From NCBI GenBank assembly GCA_021904315.1, contig CM038912.1, forward strand, positions 9,449,061-9,513,060: a stretch of 64,000 nucleotides of DNA. The letters run 5' to 3'. A model generated the notes under the pieces. The model ran no database searches, was not told where the DNA came from, and worked only from the letters and a program-made list of their open reading frames with translations. Within the stretch, counting starts at the first letter, position 1, and each line of letters opens with the position of its first letter. The translations under genes and the position numbers were made by a program. Source of the DNA: Sphagnum magellanicum. Lineage: Eukaryota > Streptophyta > Sphagnopsida > Sphagnales > Sphagnaceae. Below are positions 24,567 to 37,900 of the stretch, piece after piece.

Positions 24567-27500
24567 TAACTTAGTTTTTAATTGTTTTGTGATGATATCT
24601 ACCCTTGAGCCTCCATCTAAAAGTACATCATCAATATTGTTTCTTCCTATTTATAGTAACCATAAGATTATTTACGACAATTGTTATTGTCCTAATGTCA
24701 AAAATTACAAACGTGGTTGTTTTGTTAGTCATGGGTTTAATATTAGTTTATGGTTTATCTAATTTCAATTTTTGCCATACATACTTCTTTAGGTTTGGTG
24801 TAATTTTGGGTAACCACGCAAGGTTCAATGCATAACTAATTTCCAGCATTTGTTTATTGATATCCTAAAAGATTTCCTCAACAAATATGAATTTGTTTGG
24901 AGATGTAAAAAAATACTTCATGTGGTTTTGCTAGTTTTGCAAGTTCAATTGGACTTGGCATCTTAACCCAATTGTTAGTCCATTCTCTTGCTACAATGGT
25001 AGGTATGTCGAATGGAAGATTAGTTGCTTGCATCTGTTTAATGATTTCCACCATAGACTTTTTCAACTTCTTTTTAGCTTCCTAATCAGTTGTAGTTTTG
25101 TTTTTTTTTGGTTCTCAATCTTTGAACACTTGTTCTTCAATTGCCTTACTTTGAGTGGTCATATGAACATCCACCATGTCAATTGAGGCACTAATAACTT
25201 TTACTTAAGCTATAAGCTTGTTTTTTACAATTTTACTTCTTTTGTCCTTGCATTTCGCCAAACTTCAAACAATTTGTCAATTTGTGTCACATAATCCCAC
25301 AAACATGACAAGGATAATTTAATGGTCTTGGAGGTTTACCAACCAATGCAATAGCTTTAGCAACAATTATAGTAAATTCCTCCTTTTTGCTTCTACATGT
25401 TTCCACATTATGGTGTGTACGATGATAACTTGCATAATTCATACTTGATTTTGCACTTATTTGGTTTCCCATAATTACAATCCATGTTCCTAAAAGTTTG
25501 TGGTACAAATAATGAACTTTGTATTTCTTGTACAAAAATACCTTTTTCACACATTAAATTGCAAATCCATTGTGTTGTTGTAGAGTTTTTTGTTTCATTC
25601 TTGTTGTAGTAATGTGTAGATAAGACGTTAGTCTAGATCAGAACACAATCGTTAGAAAATATTATTAGTAATAAAAGTTTGCATTACTAATGGCCAATTT
25701 TAGTAATCTTTCATAATACACCTCTATTCATTTTGTTGACTCTTACTTTAGATTCTTCAATTGTAGATACACATGTTCATCATTTTGCATTATTTGGTAT
25801 CGTCTATAGAAATCTTATTTAACTCTATGAATTTACAATTTGGATGATCTTGCATATAGTTATTGCACAAGTTTGATGCATTGTCTTTTAATGTAAAGTT
25901 GAATAAATTCATTATTTCTTCATTTACTATTTCATTGTTAGCTTTGATATTAGCTTTGAATACTCATATATGAGCATCTAGATCAAAGTATTTCTTGTTT
26001 TCAGGATAATTAAAAGGTCTCCTATAAGGCCTAGGATAGGGTATGTTGCACAAATGTTACTTCAGTACCTCTTATGGGTTTTGAAGGGTTGTTTCTTAGA
26101 TCTAGTGGTACTAATTTGGTAGTAATTATACTATGTGATGGTATTTTTGTAGTTGAATGTACATGTACCTCTACGTTAGGTTCGGCTATTATAGATTTCC
26201 TTAGTTTAGAACTAGTTGATACTGCTTTAAGACCATGTGAATAATTCCCTTGTGTGGTCACAATAGGTTCAGTATATACTAAATTGTGCAAAGGATAATT
26301 TTCTATTGGTATTACTAAAATTCCTTGGTTCCTTATAGACCACATATCCTTTTCACTATCAAACACAAACTTATTTTCATATGCATTTGTTGTGATTATA
26401 CCATGTGTTGCATTGTCAACTATTGTAAGAAATTATGGAACTATATTAACCATTCCATCATGAAATGATACATTGTTGTACTCTTCAACTGTAGTGTTTG
26501 CCATTTGTCTACTCCACATTTTAGACATAGATCCATTACCTCAAAAAGTTACAATTCTAGCATCACTCAGAGTAAGATGGGTTGTAGTCATCCTAATTAT
26601 CTTCGAAACAAGATGGGTTGTAATCATCTTAATTATCTTCGAATCAAAATGTTGTTGTCTAATGGGTCAAGGTACTTTAACATTAGAGGGATACACACCC
26701 TTCTGTAAAGTAAATTTTTTTAATGTAGTTTTGTGTTTATATTGGGTTCATAATGGTTCACTACATGATCATTGGATTATGTTCTTCCTCCATGTTCAAC
26801 TTAATATACATTCTGGTTCAAAAATGAATGATCATTACATCCCATACATCTTTTTCAATGAAAGGATAGTTTGTAAGAACATGGCCTTTGTGTTTGTAGA
26901 AACTATAGTGATTGGGTGTAGGTTTGGGTTCTCAATCTGCACCTTGATAAAATTTATTCCATACTTGTTCTCCAAATAAAATTATGTTTTGCCAACTTTG
27001 CTTAACCTTATATTCACTGGTTTGCAAGACATTGGCATTGGTTGTTATTTTCACTTCTTTATTAATTACTATTATTGGTGGAGTGTGGTTAGCTCTTTTC
27101 TCCATCCTTAATTAGTATATTGTTTTAGTTGCAAAAGCCTATTCAAGATTCTAAATACTTTGTTTGATGTATAGTTTTGGCATGTTGTGGTATTACTTGT
27201 TCAACTTTGTCATTGTCCAATTCTTTCCCACTCCTCATGGGGTTGATGGTACTAAGGTGAAATAAATTATTAATTGAAATCTATGTATGTGGATTTTATC
27301 TCCAACACTTTTTTGCATTTTTTCGTGGACATGTAATATCTCCTTGGATCTATACAAATTACCATGTCTTTAGGATGACAAACTCATATTTGTTCTTTCA
27401 TGTACCTTTTGTTGTAGATCTACAAGGGTAACCATGTTTGCATTGTTTTCTTGTCCTTTCTGTTCAATGTTCAAAGGTACTACCCTCATCGATAACCTCT

Positions 27501-27976
27501 TTCAAATACTAGGTTGCCTTGTGGTCTACCAATAAATGCTTCCCAAGGTTCCATAACTATTGCAAATGATGTCTTATACCTTGTAGGCCATTCCTTGTCT
27601 TGGGTATTTTTGACATAGTATATTGTACTCTTTATAGAATGTGAAATTATGCTACATCATTTAACAATAATAGTTATTATTCTACTACATTCTTTTCTTC
27701 ATTTTGTTGAATTGCAATTTGATTTAGTTGTCTTTGTAGACTTCGAGTCACCACGTGATTCATGTTTATTCCCGTTCTAACACTCTTTTTTGGAAAAAAA
27801 AAATGTTACAAATTTAAATCCTTATAATAGTTGTTTTGTTCAAATCTAAATCTTGACAACTTCTTAACCAATTTTGAATCTATAAAACCAGAGAAAACAA
27901 AAAAATCTCTCACAATAACAGTTTTATGCTTATCACAAAAAAAATCATAGAAGCTTGAATTTTATACCCCAAATTC
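24567..27976 (-). mobile_element. Ty3/gypsy fossil: gag-side internal region
   Basis: Minus-strand frames include a zinc-knuckle-like segment (YHRTHHNVETC, then CHVCG) near 25,290-25,460, of the kind found at the C-terminus of gypsy gag, and a gag-like segment at 26,031-26,366. The region runs up to the primer-binding-site-like sequence beside the right LTR. It is broken in many places. It shares strand and order with the reverse transcriptase at 20.2-21.9 kb, so both are taken as one element split by CACTA element B. Confidence 0.7.
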
Positions 27977-27999
27977 ATTTCCCGGGGATGGTCACCAAA
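27977..27999 (-). other. Primer-binding-site-like sequence
   Basis: Directly inside the right LTR the minus strand reads TTTGGTGACCATCCCCGGGA, which resembles the TTTGGCG..C...CCGGGGA sequence that follows 5' LTRs in plant Ty3/gypsy elements. It fixes the LTR edge at 28,000 and the minus-strand orientation. Confidence 0.6.
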
Positions 28000-28496
28000 T
28001 GATAAATGCTAATATTCTAACATTGTTTTGTTTTGAAATTCTATACGTAACTTGTTATTTTCAAACATATAGAGTCTATATAACAACTATAGAAATCAAA
28101 AGTAAAACTCAACACAAAATGCATCATAAAATACATATCTACGCAATTATTGCCTTTGTAGTGATTTGAAAATGGAATCAGACCATATCATATTGGGAAA
28201 AAACAAAAAAATGAAACAAAATTACATTGTAGTATCAATGTTCTTCTCCATCAAAACTGATTTATAACTCCAGCATGCGCTTCCCCATCTTTCTCAAAAC
28301 TACTTAATGTTTTTCATGATCATAATTCTTCTAATGTTCCAATGTCTAGCCATTTACAGAACTTCTTTAAAAATCCTCCTCAGGTTCCCAACATAAGCTT
28401 CAATTCAAAACTCTTCTTAAGTCTTAATCAACTCACTTACTTTCTCTTGTTACTCCTCTGTCTAAGCACCATCTAATAAATTTATTGGTTCTAACA
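28000..28496 (-). mobile_element. LTR-like sequence (right, 5' LTR of Ty3/gypsy fossil)
   Basis: Plus-strand edges TGATAAATG and TTCTAACA give TG...CA ends. It is homologous to 6,024-6,558 in the same orientation and is followed on its internal side by the primer-binding-site-like sequence and gag remains. The outer edge is less certain because the two copies diverge over their last 50-80 bases. If both belong to one element, its span of about 22.5 kb includes at least four later insertions (about 6.7 kb together). Confidence 0.65.
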
Positions 28497-28918
28497 CAAA
28501 GCACCTCATGTCTTCCCCAACTATGATCATACTGGGTCATGAGTTTCTCTTCTTTAGGAGGGTATTGCCTTGCTTAGTTTATTGGCCTTGCCTACCAAGG
28601 CAAGGATATTGTGTTTAGATTCATTAGAGAGTATAGTAGCTTAAGGGATTTTGGCCCTTAAGTAATAGGTCTATTTTGATATGAGGATTTTTGAAACTTG
28701 ATGTTTGGGCTTGTGTTGAAACTTGAGATTAGATACAGAGTTATAGTATCTTGAAGGCTTTTGGTTTCTTTTAGAGGTTTTTTGGAAGATTATATTTTTG
28801 CATGGTGAAAAATTTGAGTTTCCATAATTCTTCTTCCTTTGTCTTAAGATACTTTTTAATGTAAATTGCAAGGCCACAGTGTGACACACCCCCTGTTTCT
28901 CTTCCTGCTAATGCATTG

Positions 28919-28938
28919 AACCCTAAACCCTAAACCCA
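28919..28938. repeat. Telomere-like CCCTAAA repeat
   Basis: Two full CCCTAAA units and a partial third. It could be an interstitial telomeric remnant or a telo-box promoter motif. Confidence 0.7.
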
Positions 28939-30239
28939 TTTTTCGCCCTTTCAGCTCTACACCTTCTTGGCACACCTGTTCAAAATTTATAAGAGCTTCC
29001 GCACATTTGTTGACCAGTTTCTTGGATTGACCGCTGATCCCTCCCACCGCGTTTTCTAGGGCATGATCCATAATCCATGCCTTTTGCAAAAAGTCTACAC
29101 TGTTTCCTGAGACGCTTGTTTTGTCATGAGCTGCAAAAGTAGCACCTGCAGTAGTTTAGTTTCAACCAAGAGTACAAAACACATGGTCGAAATGCTCAAC
29201 GCAAATGAAACACTTTATCTTGTGGTGATGCATATGGGGTTGGTACTTGGAAAATTCTTTACACTATTGCTAGTGTGCAAGCAAGAATCCGGTATCGATC
29301 TCAAGTACCTATTCAATGTGCAAAACTGGTATTGATCGTACAAAACCTCGTTCCTGATGTTTGAGACAAAATGTTATCAAAGAAGATTATGTTGTAGTTC
29401 TTCAAGGAGAATGCTTTCATCCTCAGATATTTCAGACACTGCAAAATTAACGTCTGAGTTGTCAGTGAAAATAGTTAATAGCAGTGGATCCTTCATGTGG
29501 TTGACATCAACAATGGGCGTGCTGCTAGGATGTGGTGTTACTGCAACTTGTGGCACAGCTCAAGCTTCCCCACAAGAAGCTGGAGGATAATTTGTATGAG
29601 AAGGCCCAGTTTTCTTCAACCAAATTACAGTGGTTTGATCTCCAAATGGCACATCAAATTGATCATCTTGGATCAAGTGGCTTCACAATTTCTCATGTCG
29701 TTTCTGTGATTTTCTCATTGTCATTTTTACATTTCTCATGTCATTTCATGTGCACATTTTGAGCTTCTGGCATTGACCAGGTTGTTAATGTCCTTGAGAT
29801 GATACAGCTGCAAGAGTGGGACACAATCAAACCAAACAAATTTCCAAACATAAATGGGAACCAAAAGACAGAAAATCTTCAGGATTGGCATGCTGCTTGG
29901 TAAATCTTACACGACAATTGGAACAAGCTCCCATGGGTCTGTGTCACTTTTTTGATGGCAAGTCAGTAGTGTTCTGGACCCCATTCTTTCACGTATGATT
30001 GATCGACTTGCACAATCTGACTGCATCCATCTCAAATTCCAAGACCACCAGAGCTACCAATTAACATTCAATAATCTGGGAGACGGGATTCATTTTCTCG
30101 TGTGGATCAGATATTGCTGATGAGGACTCAGGAGATGGAAACTTGCAAAGGAGGATAGTTCAAAGTCACTCTGTTGAAATTGAAGCTGTTTCCTCCATCC
30201 TGTCTGCTACCATCACTCGAAGCATGCAATTGACATGCT

Positions 30240-30345
30240 GACCCTAAACCCTAAACCTTTGCAGTTTAGGGGTTATATAGAGAGGTTGGGTTTACATTTA
30301 GAGGAGAGGTTTAGGGTGAAAACCCTAAAACCCTAAACCCTCCCA
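30240..30345. repeat. Telomere-like motifs in both orientations
   Basis: ACCCTAAACCCTAAACC at 30,240 is followed within 100 bases by TTTAGGG on the same strand (near 30,272 and 30,311) and then again by ACCCTAAAACCCTAAACCC. The GTTTAGGGT...ACCCTAAAAC part forms a small hairpin. Confidence 0.7.
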
Positions 30346-32900
30346 TCCCACTGTGAAAGACTAACCTTTCTCAAGCTTTGGACTCAGAGAGAGCATGCCT
30401 ACAATAATCCAGAAGTCTGCATCTAAGTAAAAATCATGAACAACAATTTTGCACTTCCACAAAACCACAAAACCCTCTTGGGACAGTTTCTAGGGCTGCA
30501 GGAATTTCTTCAAGCAGAAACTGCAGAAACACAACCAGTGAAACTGAGATGAAGTGTTATACATGTCAGGCAGAGTTTGGAGCACCTCTCTCTAATGGAA
30601 GACCTGGAGACTTGGTGGGCAGCTGCTGGTACTTACTCTGTTGTTACAGCTTAGAGAAACTTGTATGCAGGGGACAAGTCCAGGTGAGAAAGGAAAGAAT
30701 TTCTGGCTTCCTAAGTAAGGAGTGCTGCAAAAATCTGGAGTCTTGAGTACAAAAGTTGGAGACATAATGATATGTGGGCTTTGGTTGGATTGAAGGCAAA
30801 AATGCACATCCTGCTTCACAGATCTATCAAAGTGTGAACTAGATTTTGTAAAAAGATGAAACTTGATGCTGATTCTGACTTCAAGAATGTCGTTCTGCTC
30901 CGGGTAGTTATGCAGTGGCATATGTCTGTAACTTAGTGTGACCCTCTTGGATTGTGTCTAGTTCCATTCCTGAGCCTTAGCATTCAAGAACACCAGATTA
31001 GTTGGAAATGTAGTAAACCAATCAAATGTATATTTGTGATCATTGTGTGGGCCTTTCTTTGGTTTGTATACTGAACTCATTCCTGGTGACTGTTTTCTTC
31101 CAAAAGGTAATTAGGTTGATTGCTTGTTAGGTTGTTGACCTGCTTTGTTGATATGTTATTTTGATTACGTAGTCATCAATAGGCACACAGTTGTGTGCAG
31201 GAGGACAGTCATTGGGGATGTCTGCCATAAGATGAACAAGATGCGTAGGAGAGCTTGGAGATGCATTTTCAACATTAAGTTGGAGAGAGTTCAATGTAGT
31301 CTGTGTGAATGACTTCATTTCACACTGGAAATTTTTCGTCATATTACATCTTACATGCCAGCTTATTTACCATTTTGATATTGGTCAATGAATCTAAAGA
31401 TTCCCATGATGCTGGACATCCCTGCATTGGAGTTCATCTATATCTGGTGTTGTCTTTGTGTTCCTCTCATTGTCAGGTGGATTTGCTAGTGTACAATCCA
31501 TATATGCAAATCTTCATGGAGTTTTGCAGAGAAAGATCTGATTGAAGAGAGAGGGGGCACATGTGTATCATCAAACATAAAATTTGTGGAATGATGGTAG
31601 TGAAAGGGGATGGTGGTTTCAACTATGCTTCATATTTATCTGAACTGTGGTATACATAATATGCACACAGAATAATCCGATACTAAAAGCAACAATATTC
31701 TTCGTTCTAATTGAAAACATTTGTAGTTTTTGTCAATGGGAGAAGGCATAACTGTAATTGTCAGTGCATTCAGAATTGAACTCCTTCTTTGATTTTGTAA
31801 TTTGCTACTAATAAACATGATTGAATATTCAGAGATCTCTCATTTGTGGAAATTTTTGAATCATTATCAACGCTAGAACAGTAACTTGTTCCACATTTAG
31901 GGATTTTCCTTCACATGTCTTGATGAAATGTTACTGTTTGTATTGGCATTGCCGGCCTTGGGTGGAGTACATTTTGCACTCTCAAGTAAGCCAAAGGGAC
32001 ATAGTAAAGGGGAGGAGACAAATTTTGGAGAGGAATAGAAAATTGTGGTAAAATGAGCAAAGACTTTTCTTGGTTCACTATTTATTGCAGATGATTAGAG
32101 TCCCTGCATTGTGAAGTGGCTTGGTCTTGATACAGATTACAGGTACCAATTTACTACATGATATAACTGTGCAAATAGTATCAGATTTTATTGAGCAACT
32201 GGACACAAGATCTAATAGAAAACGTTTGCAATGCTGAACATTGTGGACCCATTTTGAATCAGTGAAAACAGCTTATGAAATGGTTTATGTGCAAGTGAAA
32301 GATTAAGAGTACAAGAACGATGCAACAATACTTAGTGTTGATATAGTATTGTTTGTGAATGAATTCGACTTATTATGAGATTAAGATTTCTGATACTTTT
32401 AATTGTATCCCAGAAGGCTTCTATCACCACATTGACATGGAAATGACGAGGTTAAGCAACATGCAATCAAGAAGCACAAGCTTTTTCCTTCTGCTGAAAA
32501 AAGGTGGGGAGGGAGAAACATATGTTCACATTGTGTTCTCCAAGTTGTCTCAAATAGCATCACACTTAATTCCATATCCTTGTCCCAAAGCTCTACTCTT
32601 GTAACCTATAAGTAGGCCGAAGGGAAGGATTATGATTATTCTGTTTTGGGAAAGCTCAAAGTGTGAATTGTTTCTTTCCAGTCGTGACCCAATCAAAGAG
32701 GACTATTGCCAAAAGAAAATTTGAACTTTGTGTGTCCCCACAACTAATTACTACGAATCACATTATCTTGCACAGTGCTAGAAATATAGGCTTGGATAAT
32801 ATGTGTGTAAACTGCAACTGGTGTGCAATTGATGTGTAACTTTCATAGTGCCATTTACCTACCTAGATATAAGGATGCCCTCCATCTCACCCATCCTCAC

Positions 32901-33838
32901 ACCCATGTCCAATATCTTTGAATCACATTTTCATTTATCAATAATAAAACATATTACTATAAAAGATAAAGTAATTCATAGACTAACAAATATTATCCTT
33001 TATTTGAAGACAATGTATTAAGAACATTCAAGGTTCAAATACATTCCTAGAATTCCTCAAAAATAGTTCTTTCCAATGGAATGTAATTATTCCATGTTTA
33101 GAATGTCCCCTAGCTACCAATAGTTGAGGCTACTTTAATCCTATACTACTCTTTTTGCATCTTGCAAAAGCAACTTTGAAAAGTCATCATCAACACTGAA
33201 TATTAACATCAATATTAGACATTTCCTACAATACCATTTTGTAGATGCCTCCTTCAACAATTTTGGACTTGAACAAGTCACCCTTAACTCCCTCCATCTC
33301 CAATCTTGCAAAATTGTGATAGTATGACTATTATGCTACATCTAAATGATGTCAACAACGTGGATGGAAAACATAATTGAAATAGTGAAGTTAAATTTAA
33401 CCATATTTTTCTCGTAGACATCATGTTCAAAACTTTAGCAATTGTCCTTTGGGTGGAACCACACTAATAGGAGTGAAGGGCACTCTTTTTCTGGGTCCTT
33501 TCTAAGGATGGGGGGAGGGGGGTGGTTGCAGGAAATACATGGCATGTAGATATTGGTTTAGGGTGAAAATTAATACTAGATGATAATAGTGACAATTTTC
33601 AAAAAAACAATTCCCTCGCACACCTAGTCTACCCCTATGTTAGAACTTTGAACCTAGGGCATCATCGTCACTCTCCAACCATTTGGCACAAAGTCTATTG
33701 ACCTAATTCATGCCTTCCCTCCCATGTATACTATCACAACTAACTCCCCCGCAAGCTTCATGCCACTCATGTGTTTTGCTCGATGCATTCCAACAAAATC
33801 TCTATATTCCACCATCATTTGTATACATTACATTCTTC
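32901..33838. other. No gene seen
   Basis: No credible coding frame. A short purine run (GGGGGGAGGGGGG-like) lies near 33,510. The 103-codon plus ORF at 33,710-34,021 overlaps the duplicated segment and has no recognisable feature. Confidence 0.4.
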
Positions 33839-33839
33839 A

Positions 33840-34140
33840 AGGTGAACTTCGCTAGGTCCTTCTCTCTTTTCCATGTTTTAAAGTTTGCCAAAGATCGAAC
33901 TTTTATGAACTCTAAGCTGCAAGTTCTCTGTTTTTTTCATTTTTTTTCTCGAAAGCAAGGACTAGACACTACATCATTATTAATAGCTTTTGTTAAAAAA
34001 CAATGGGATTTCAGTTGTTGAAAGGTGAGCTTCTCTAGGTCCTTCTCTCTTTTCCATGTTTTAAGGTTCATTGAACATTAAGTTTTTTTACTCTTCAAGC
34101 TGCAAGTTTTTTGTTTTTTTCATTTTTTTTTTTCAGAAGG
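33840..34140 (+). repeat. Duplicated ~120-bp segment, period about 184
   Basis: The block GCTAGGTCCTTCTCTCTTTT...CATGTTTTAA...GCTGCAAGTT...TTTTTTTCATTTTTTTT occurs at 33,850-33,960 and again at 34,030-34,140. A weaker third copy may follow at about 34,190-34,320. Confidence 0.75.
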
Positions 34141-34439
34141 AAAGACATTGCATCATTGTTCTAGTGGCTAACTCTCCTTCAAAGCATATTCAAGATAAAG
34201 GTTGTTGAACAAGGTTTGGAGCCTCTTCTTCTTTTTCGAATGTTCTATAGTACGCATAAATTGTTTTTACATTTTATTCATTGCAAATTTTGTGTTTTTT
34301 CATTTTCGAACTCTTAAAATGAAGGTTTCATTTTGCCTTTGAAGGCATTTAGGGATTACTGTTCCTAAACAAAGTTTGAAGCTTCTTTTCACTATTTTTT
34401 TTTCTTTGTTTGACTTAAATTCTATGTGAAATTTTTTGC

Positions 34440-34812
34440 TTTAAAAGTTGGATGTTTATAATTAACTAGAATGTTACTTGTCTAGACACCTAGTTATGCT
34501 TAAGTTAAAAAAATTATAACATATGTTTTTAAAGTTGCATGCTTCTCAAGTTTGCATACCTTTAGGTTTGCTCAAGTTTAAATAATTATAACATTTACTT
34601 TAAGAGTTGGAAGCTTCTCAAGTCTACACACCTTTAGGTTTGCTTAAGTTTACAAAAGATAACATGTGCTTTAAAAGTTGGAAGCTTCTCAAGTCTGCAC
34701 GCCTCTAGGTTTGTTCAAGTTTAAATAATTATAACATCTATTTAAAAAGTTGGATGTTTTTCAAGTTTGCACACCTCTAGGTTTGTTCAAGTTTAAAGAA
34801 TTATAACTTAGA
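34440..34812 (+). repeat. ~71-bp tandem repeat, five units
   Basis: Units contain AAAGTTGGAAGCTTCTCAAG, then TTTAGGTTTG, CAAGTTTAAA and AATTATAACAT. They start near 34,440 (most diverged), 34,527, 34,599, 34,670 and 34,741. There is no coding potential. The boundaries follow the motif phase and are approximate. Confidence 0.85.
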
Positions 34813-34999
34813 AGCTAACTTACATTTTCTTGTGAAGGAACAATAAATTTTCATCCCACAAAATTTTAGAACTATGCTTTGTGATAGTTTAGACTGAGGT
34901 TCAACAATTGTGGACAAGCTTCTACTATCTCTTTCAACTTGTTCCATTTCATGAAGTAATATATAAAATCCTAATTGTTATTGTTTGCATTCAATTGTT

Positions 35000-37900
35000 G
35001 TTTGTTTTTTAGGTTTTCTATTCAGTCATGTTAGTTCCTAGAAATGAACATGTGGCCCAATCTAGGTTTAGGAAGGTAATAGTTGATCTTGTTGAAGGGC
35101 TAGTGTGCATAGGTAAAATGAATACAAGCATATTAGTAAGGTTGTATGGGAGAGCTTGAATAGGACAAGGTCTACCAATGAGAAGTTGGCTTGGGAGGGA
35201 GAGAATCAAAGAAAAGATGGCATTTTTTTCACACCACCAAAAAGCCCTATAAAAGCGCATTCTAGAGTGACAATGGCAATTGCAATGTAATTTCTAGCAA
35301 TTAAACTCATTTGATCATGTATAATGGTGTTGAACATGTTGCTATTAATGAACAATTAACAATTCATATATAGAACTTTGGAATTTTTTACAAGCTCCTA
35401 CACTTGAGTAATCCAAATCAAAGCATCCATCAAAGTGTGATAAAATCATCAGAGCTAGTGATAAGAAACCTCAACCAAAACCTAGTAAATATACCCATGG
35501 TCAAGGAAGCCAGAGCCATGTTTTGCTTCATGATGTGGATAACAACCCAAGAAAATTTCATCTAAGCCATCTAGCTTTTCTTTTATGAATTTCAATTAGG
35601 GGACCAAGAACTCCCCTTGATTTTTATAATCATCAAACTTCATATTCCATGAACTTTGTTATTGAGACAAGGTAGACATCTCTCACTTTGGCATAGAGCT
35701 TTGCTGGAATTGCTTTGAAAATAGATGGCCATATATAGTTGATTACTTACACAAACAAAACTCTACTCCTATATTAATTTACATTTTCTTTTCTCCTCAA
35801 GAGTTTTCCTTATGTGTACAACTCACTATGGTGGATAACTTGGATCTTGTTGCAAAGCATTTTGTTGCAAAACTAGATCATTGGGTAAGTTTCAAGTTCC
35901 CAAGTACTTTGAACAATGCAAAATTGCTTATGCAAAGTACATTATTTTGTCAAATTACCATTGTGAACTTTAAACTTAATAATCTGTCATTAAGAAAATA
36001 TGTTTTTCAAGACTAACACCTTGTAATTGATCCTAGGTACTTGGAAAAGGTGCCTAACTACTTTTTCAATTAAGTGTTCCTTACAAATCACTTTGAAAGT
36101 TTTCTATTAAGTAATTTACAATTTACATAGTGCCCAATACATGACTATTTCCTTTTATTTAAGGATTTGTACTTTCAATGGTTTTACTTGTTATTTATGC
36201 AAAGTAACTGATGTTTAATAATCATCAACCTTTAGAAAAGTGGTGATCATTAACTTAAAGTATTATACTAAGGATTAACACCTTGTTAAACTAATAATTA
36301 GACTAATATTTTCATTCTAGTGCTAATGTTCACCAAGTCTACAAAGTAATGTATGCTTATTGATCACTTTGGATCTTTGAGCAAGTGGTTTGTCATTGGC
36401 ACAAAATTTTTGTTAAGGACTGACACCTTGATTATAACACTAATGCATTTTGTTTTTCATTGGAGGGACTATTGTAGACTTAGAGTTACCTCTATAAAGT
36501 GTGCTCCCAAATTTCATTTTCGTTCCTTGGATTTATTGGTTGACAATGTGAAGTACATGTAGGTCCATGTGTAGAGCTAATATTTTCATTCCAATGTTAA
36601 ACATCAAGTTTACAAAGTAATGTATGTTTATTTATCATTTTGGATTTTTTAATTTGAAGTGGTTTGTCATTGGCACAAAAGTTTTTGTAAGGACTAACAC
36701 CTTGATTATCATATCACTAATGCATGTTGCTCTTCATTGGAGGGACTATTGCAAACTTGGAGTCCCTTTGTATTTATGGTGCTCCCAAATCATTTTCCAT
36801 CCTTGGATCTATTGGTTGACAGTGTGAGGTATGTTGGTCCACCAGCTAAGTTGCTCTTTGGAAGTGGAGTACTTGGAGTCATTTTATCAGTAAATCTATT
36901 ATTGATTATTTGAAGTATTTGGAAAAAAATAGTTTTATGACATTAGCATGCACTGTCGTTTTACTTTCAAAATGCATTTGACCAATTGATTCTTTGATTC
37001 ATTTTTTTATACGTGTTAATCATGGGGAGGGAGGACAAAGAAAGGAAGCCAAAACGAGATATTGACAAGGACTTCCCAAGTGGGACTACGTTGATTATAA
37101 ACTTCAAGATGCCCAATTTTTTTAAGAGGTCAAGAAGCTTTCGATAGAAGGGTTGGATCCCAAACATGATGTGACAAATGAACAAATAACTACCATGGAC
37201 ATTGCCAAAATCATTGGCAATAACAAAGTTTTCAAGACCACAAATCCACTTTTGCCTCCTATTGCAAAGGAGATAAAGACATTGTATTGGAAGATTGATG
37301 GGATTGCCCACATTACAAATAATAAGTTGATGTTGTGGTTCATTAAGGGTTGGATAGTAGACTAAAAGGGGCATCTCGTCAATTGGGTTGTAGTTGTTAC
37401 TGCAACTACTGAGGAGAAAGGTTCAACGCATGGGCACAATCAAGCCCAAAGTTGAAAGATCAGATTTCAATGAAGGTTCGTTGCAATCCTTAGATGGGCT
37501 AGGTATAGTTGGGAATGTAGTTTAAAAGGCGGAGAAGGATGCAAATGTGCCTTTAATGAGAAAGCTGACATTTGATGAAGAAGTTGGTAAGGTGAAAAAA
37601 TTTATGGAGCTGAAACATGAAGTGTTGAAACTAACTAGGGTTCATTTGAAGTAGCTTGAAGAGAAGAAGAAAAGGCTATAAGACCATTTGTTTGGTCTGA
37701 AATTTAACATGGAGGACTGAAAATTGGCATGTGTGGAGGTTGAAAAAAAGGTTCAAAATGCAGAAGCAACACTTCAAAGTTCAATAAACCAACAAACATC
37801 TCCCACTTTGCAGGTATGTGTATTGAATCCTCGATCTATGCATCAAAAGTTCACAAAAAATTATATTAAATCATTAAACAACATCCATCCAAATCATTGT

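Larger units (their letters stand above)
28497..32900. other. Gene-like island, product not recognised
   Basis: Composition here is less AT-rich than its surroundings and reads like plant exons, UTRs and introns, but I could not identify a product. The best coding-like frames are on the minus strand. One is around 29,370-29,660, with an acidic segment (VSEISEDESILLEEL) and one stop. Others are 28,856-29,089 and 31,127-31,342. Plus-strand ORFs at 29,357-29,590 and 29,532-29,762 overlap them and cannot all be real. Telomere-like CCCTAAA repeats occur at 28,921, 30,241 and 30,305-30,340. Mixed frames and stops suggest pseudogenes or captured transcribed sequence. I looked for CACTA ends at both edges and found none. 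Confidence 0.4.

Noticed and set aside
30592-30921. Minus-strand 109-codon ORF in the gene-like island
   Set aside because: No domain, low-complexity Ser/Pro/His composition and overlap with a plus-strand ORF; not strong enough to call.
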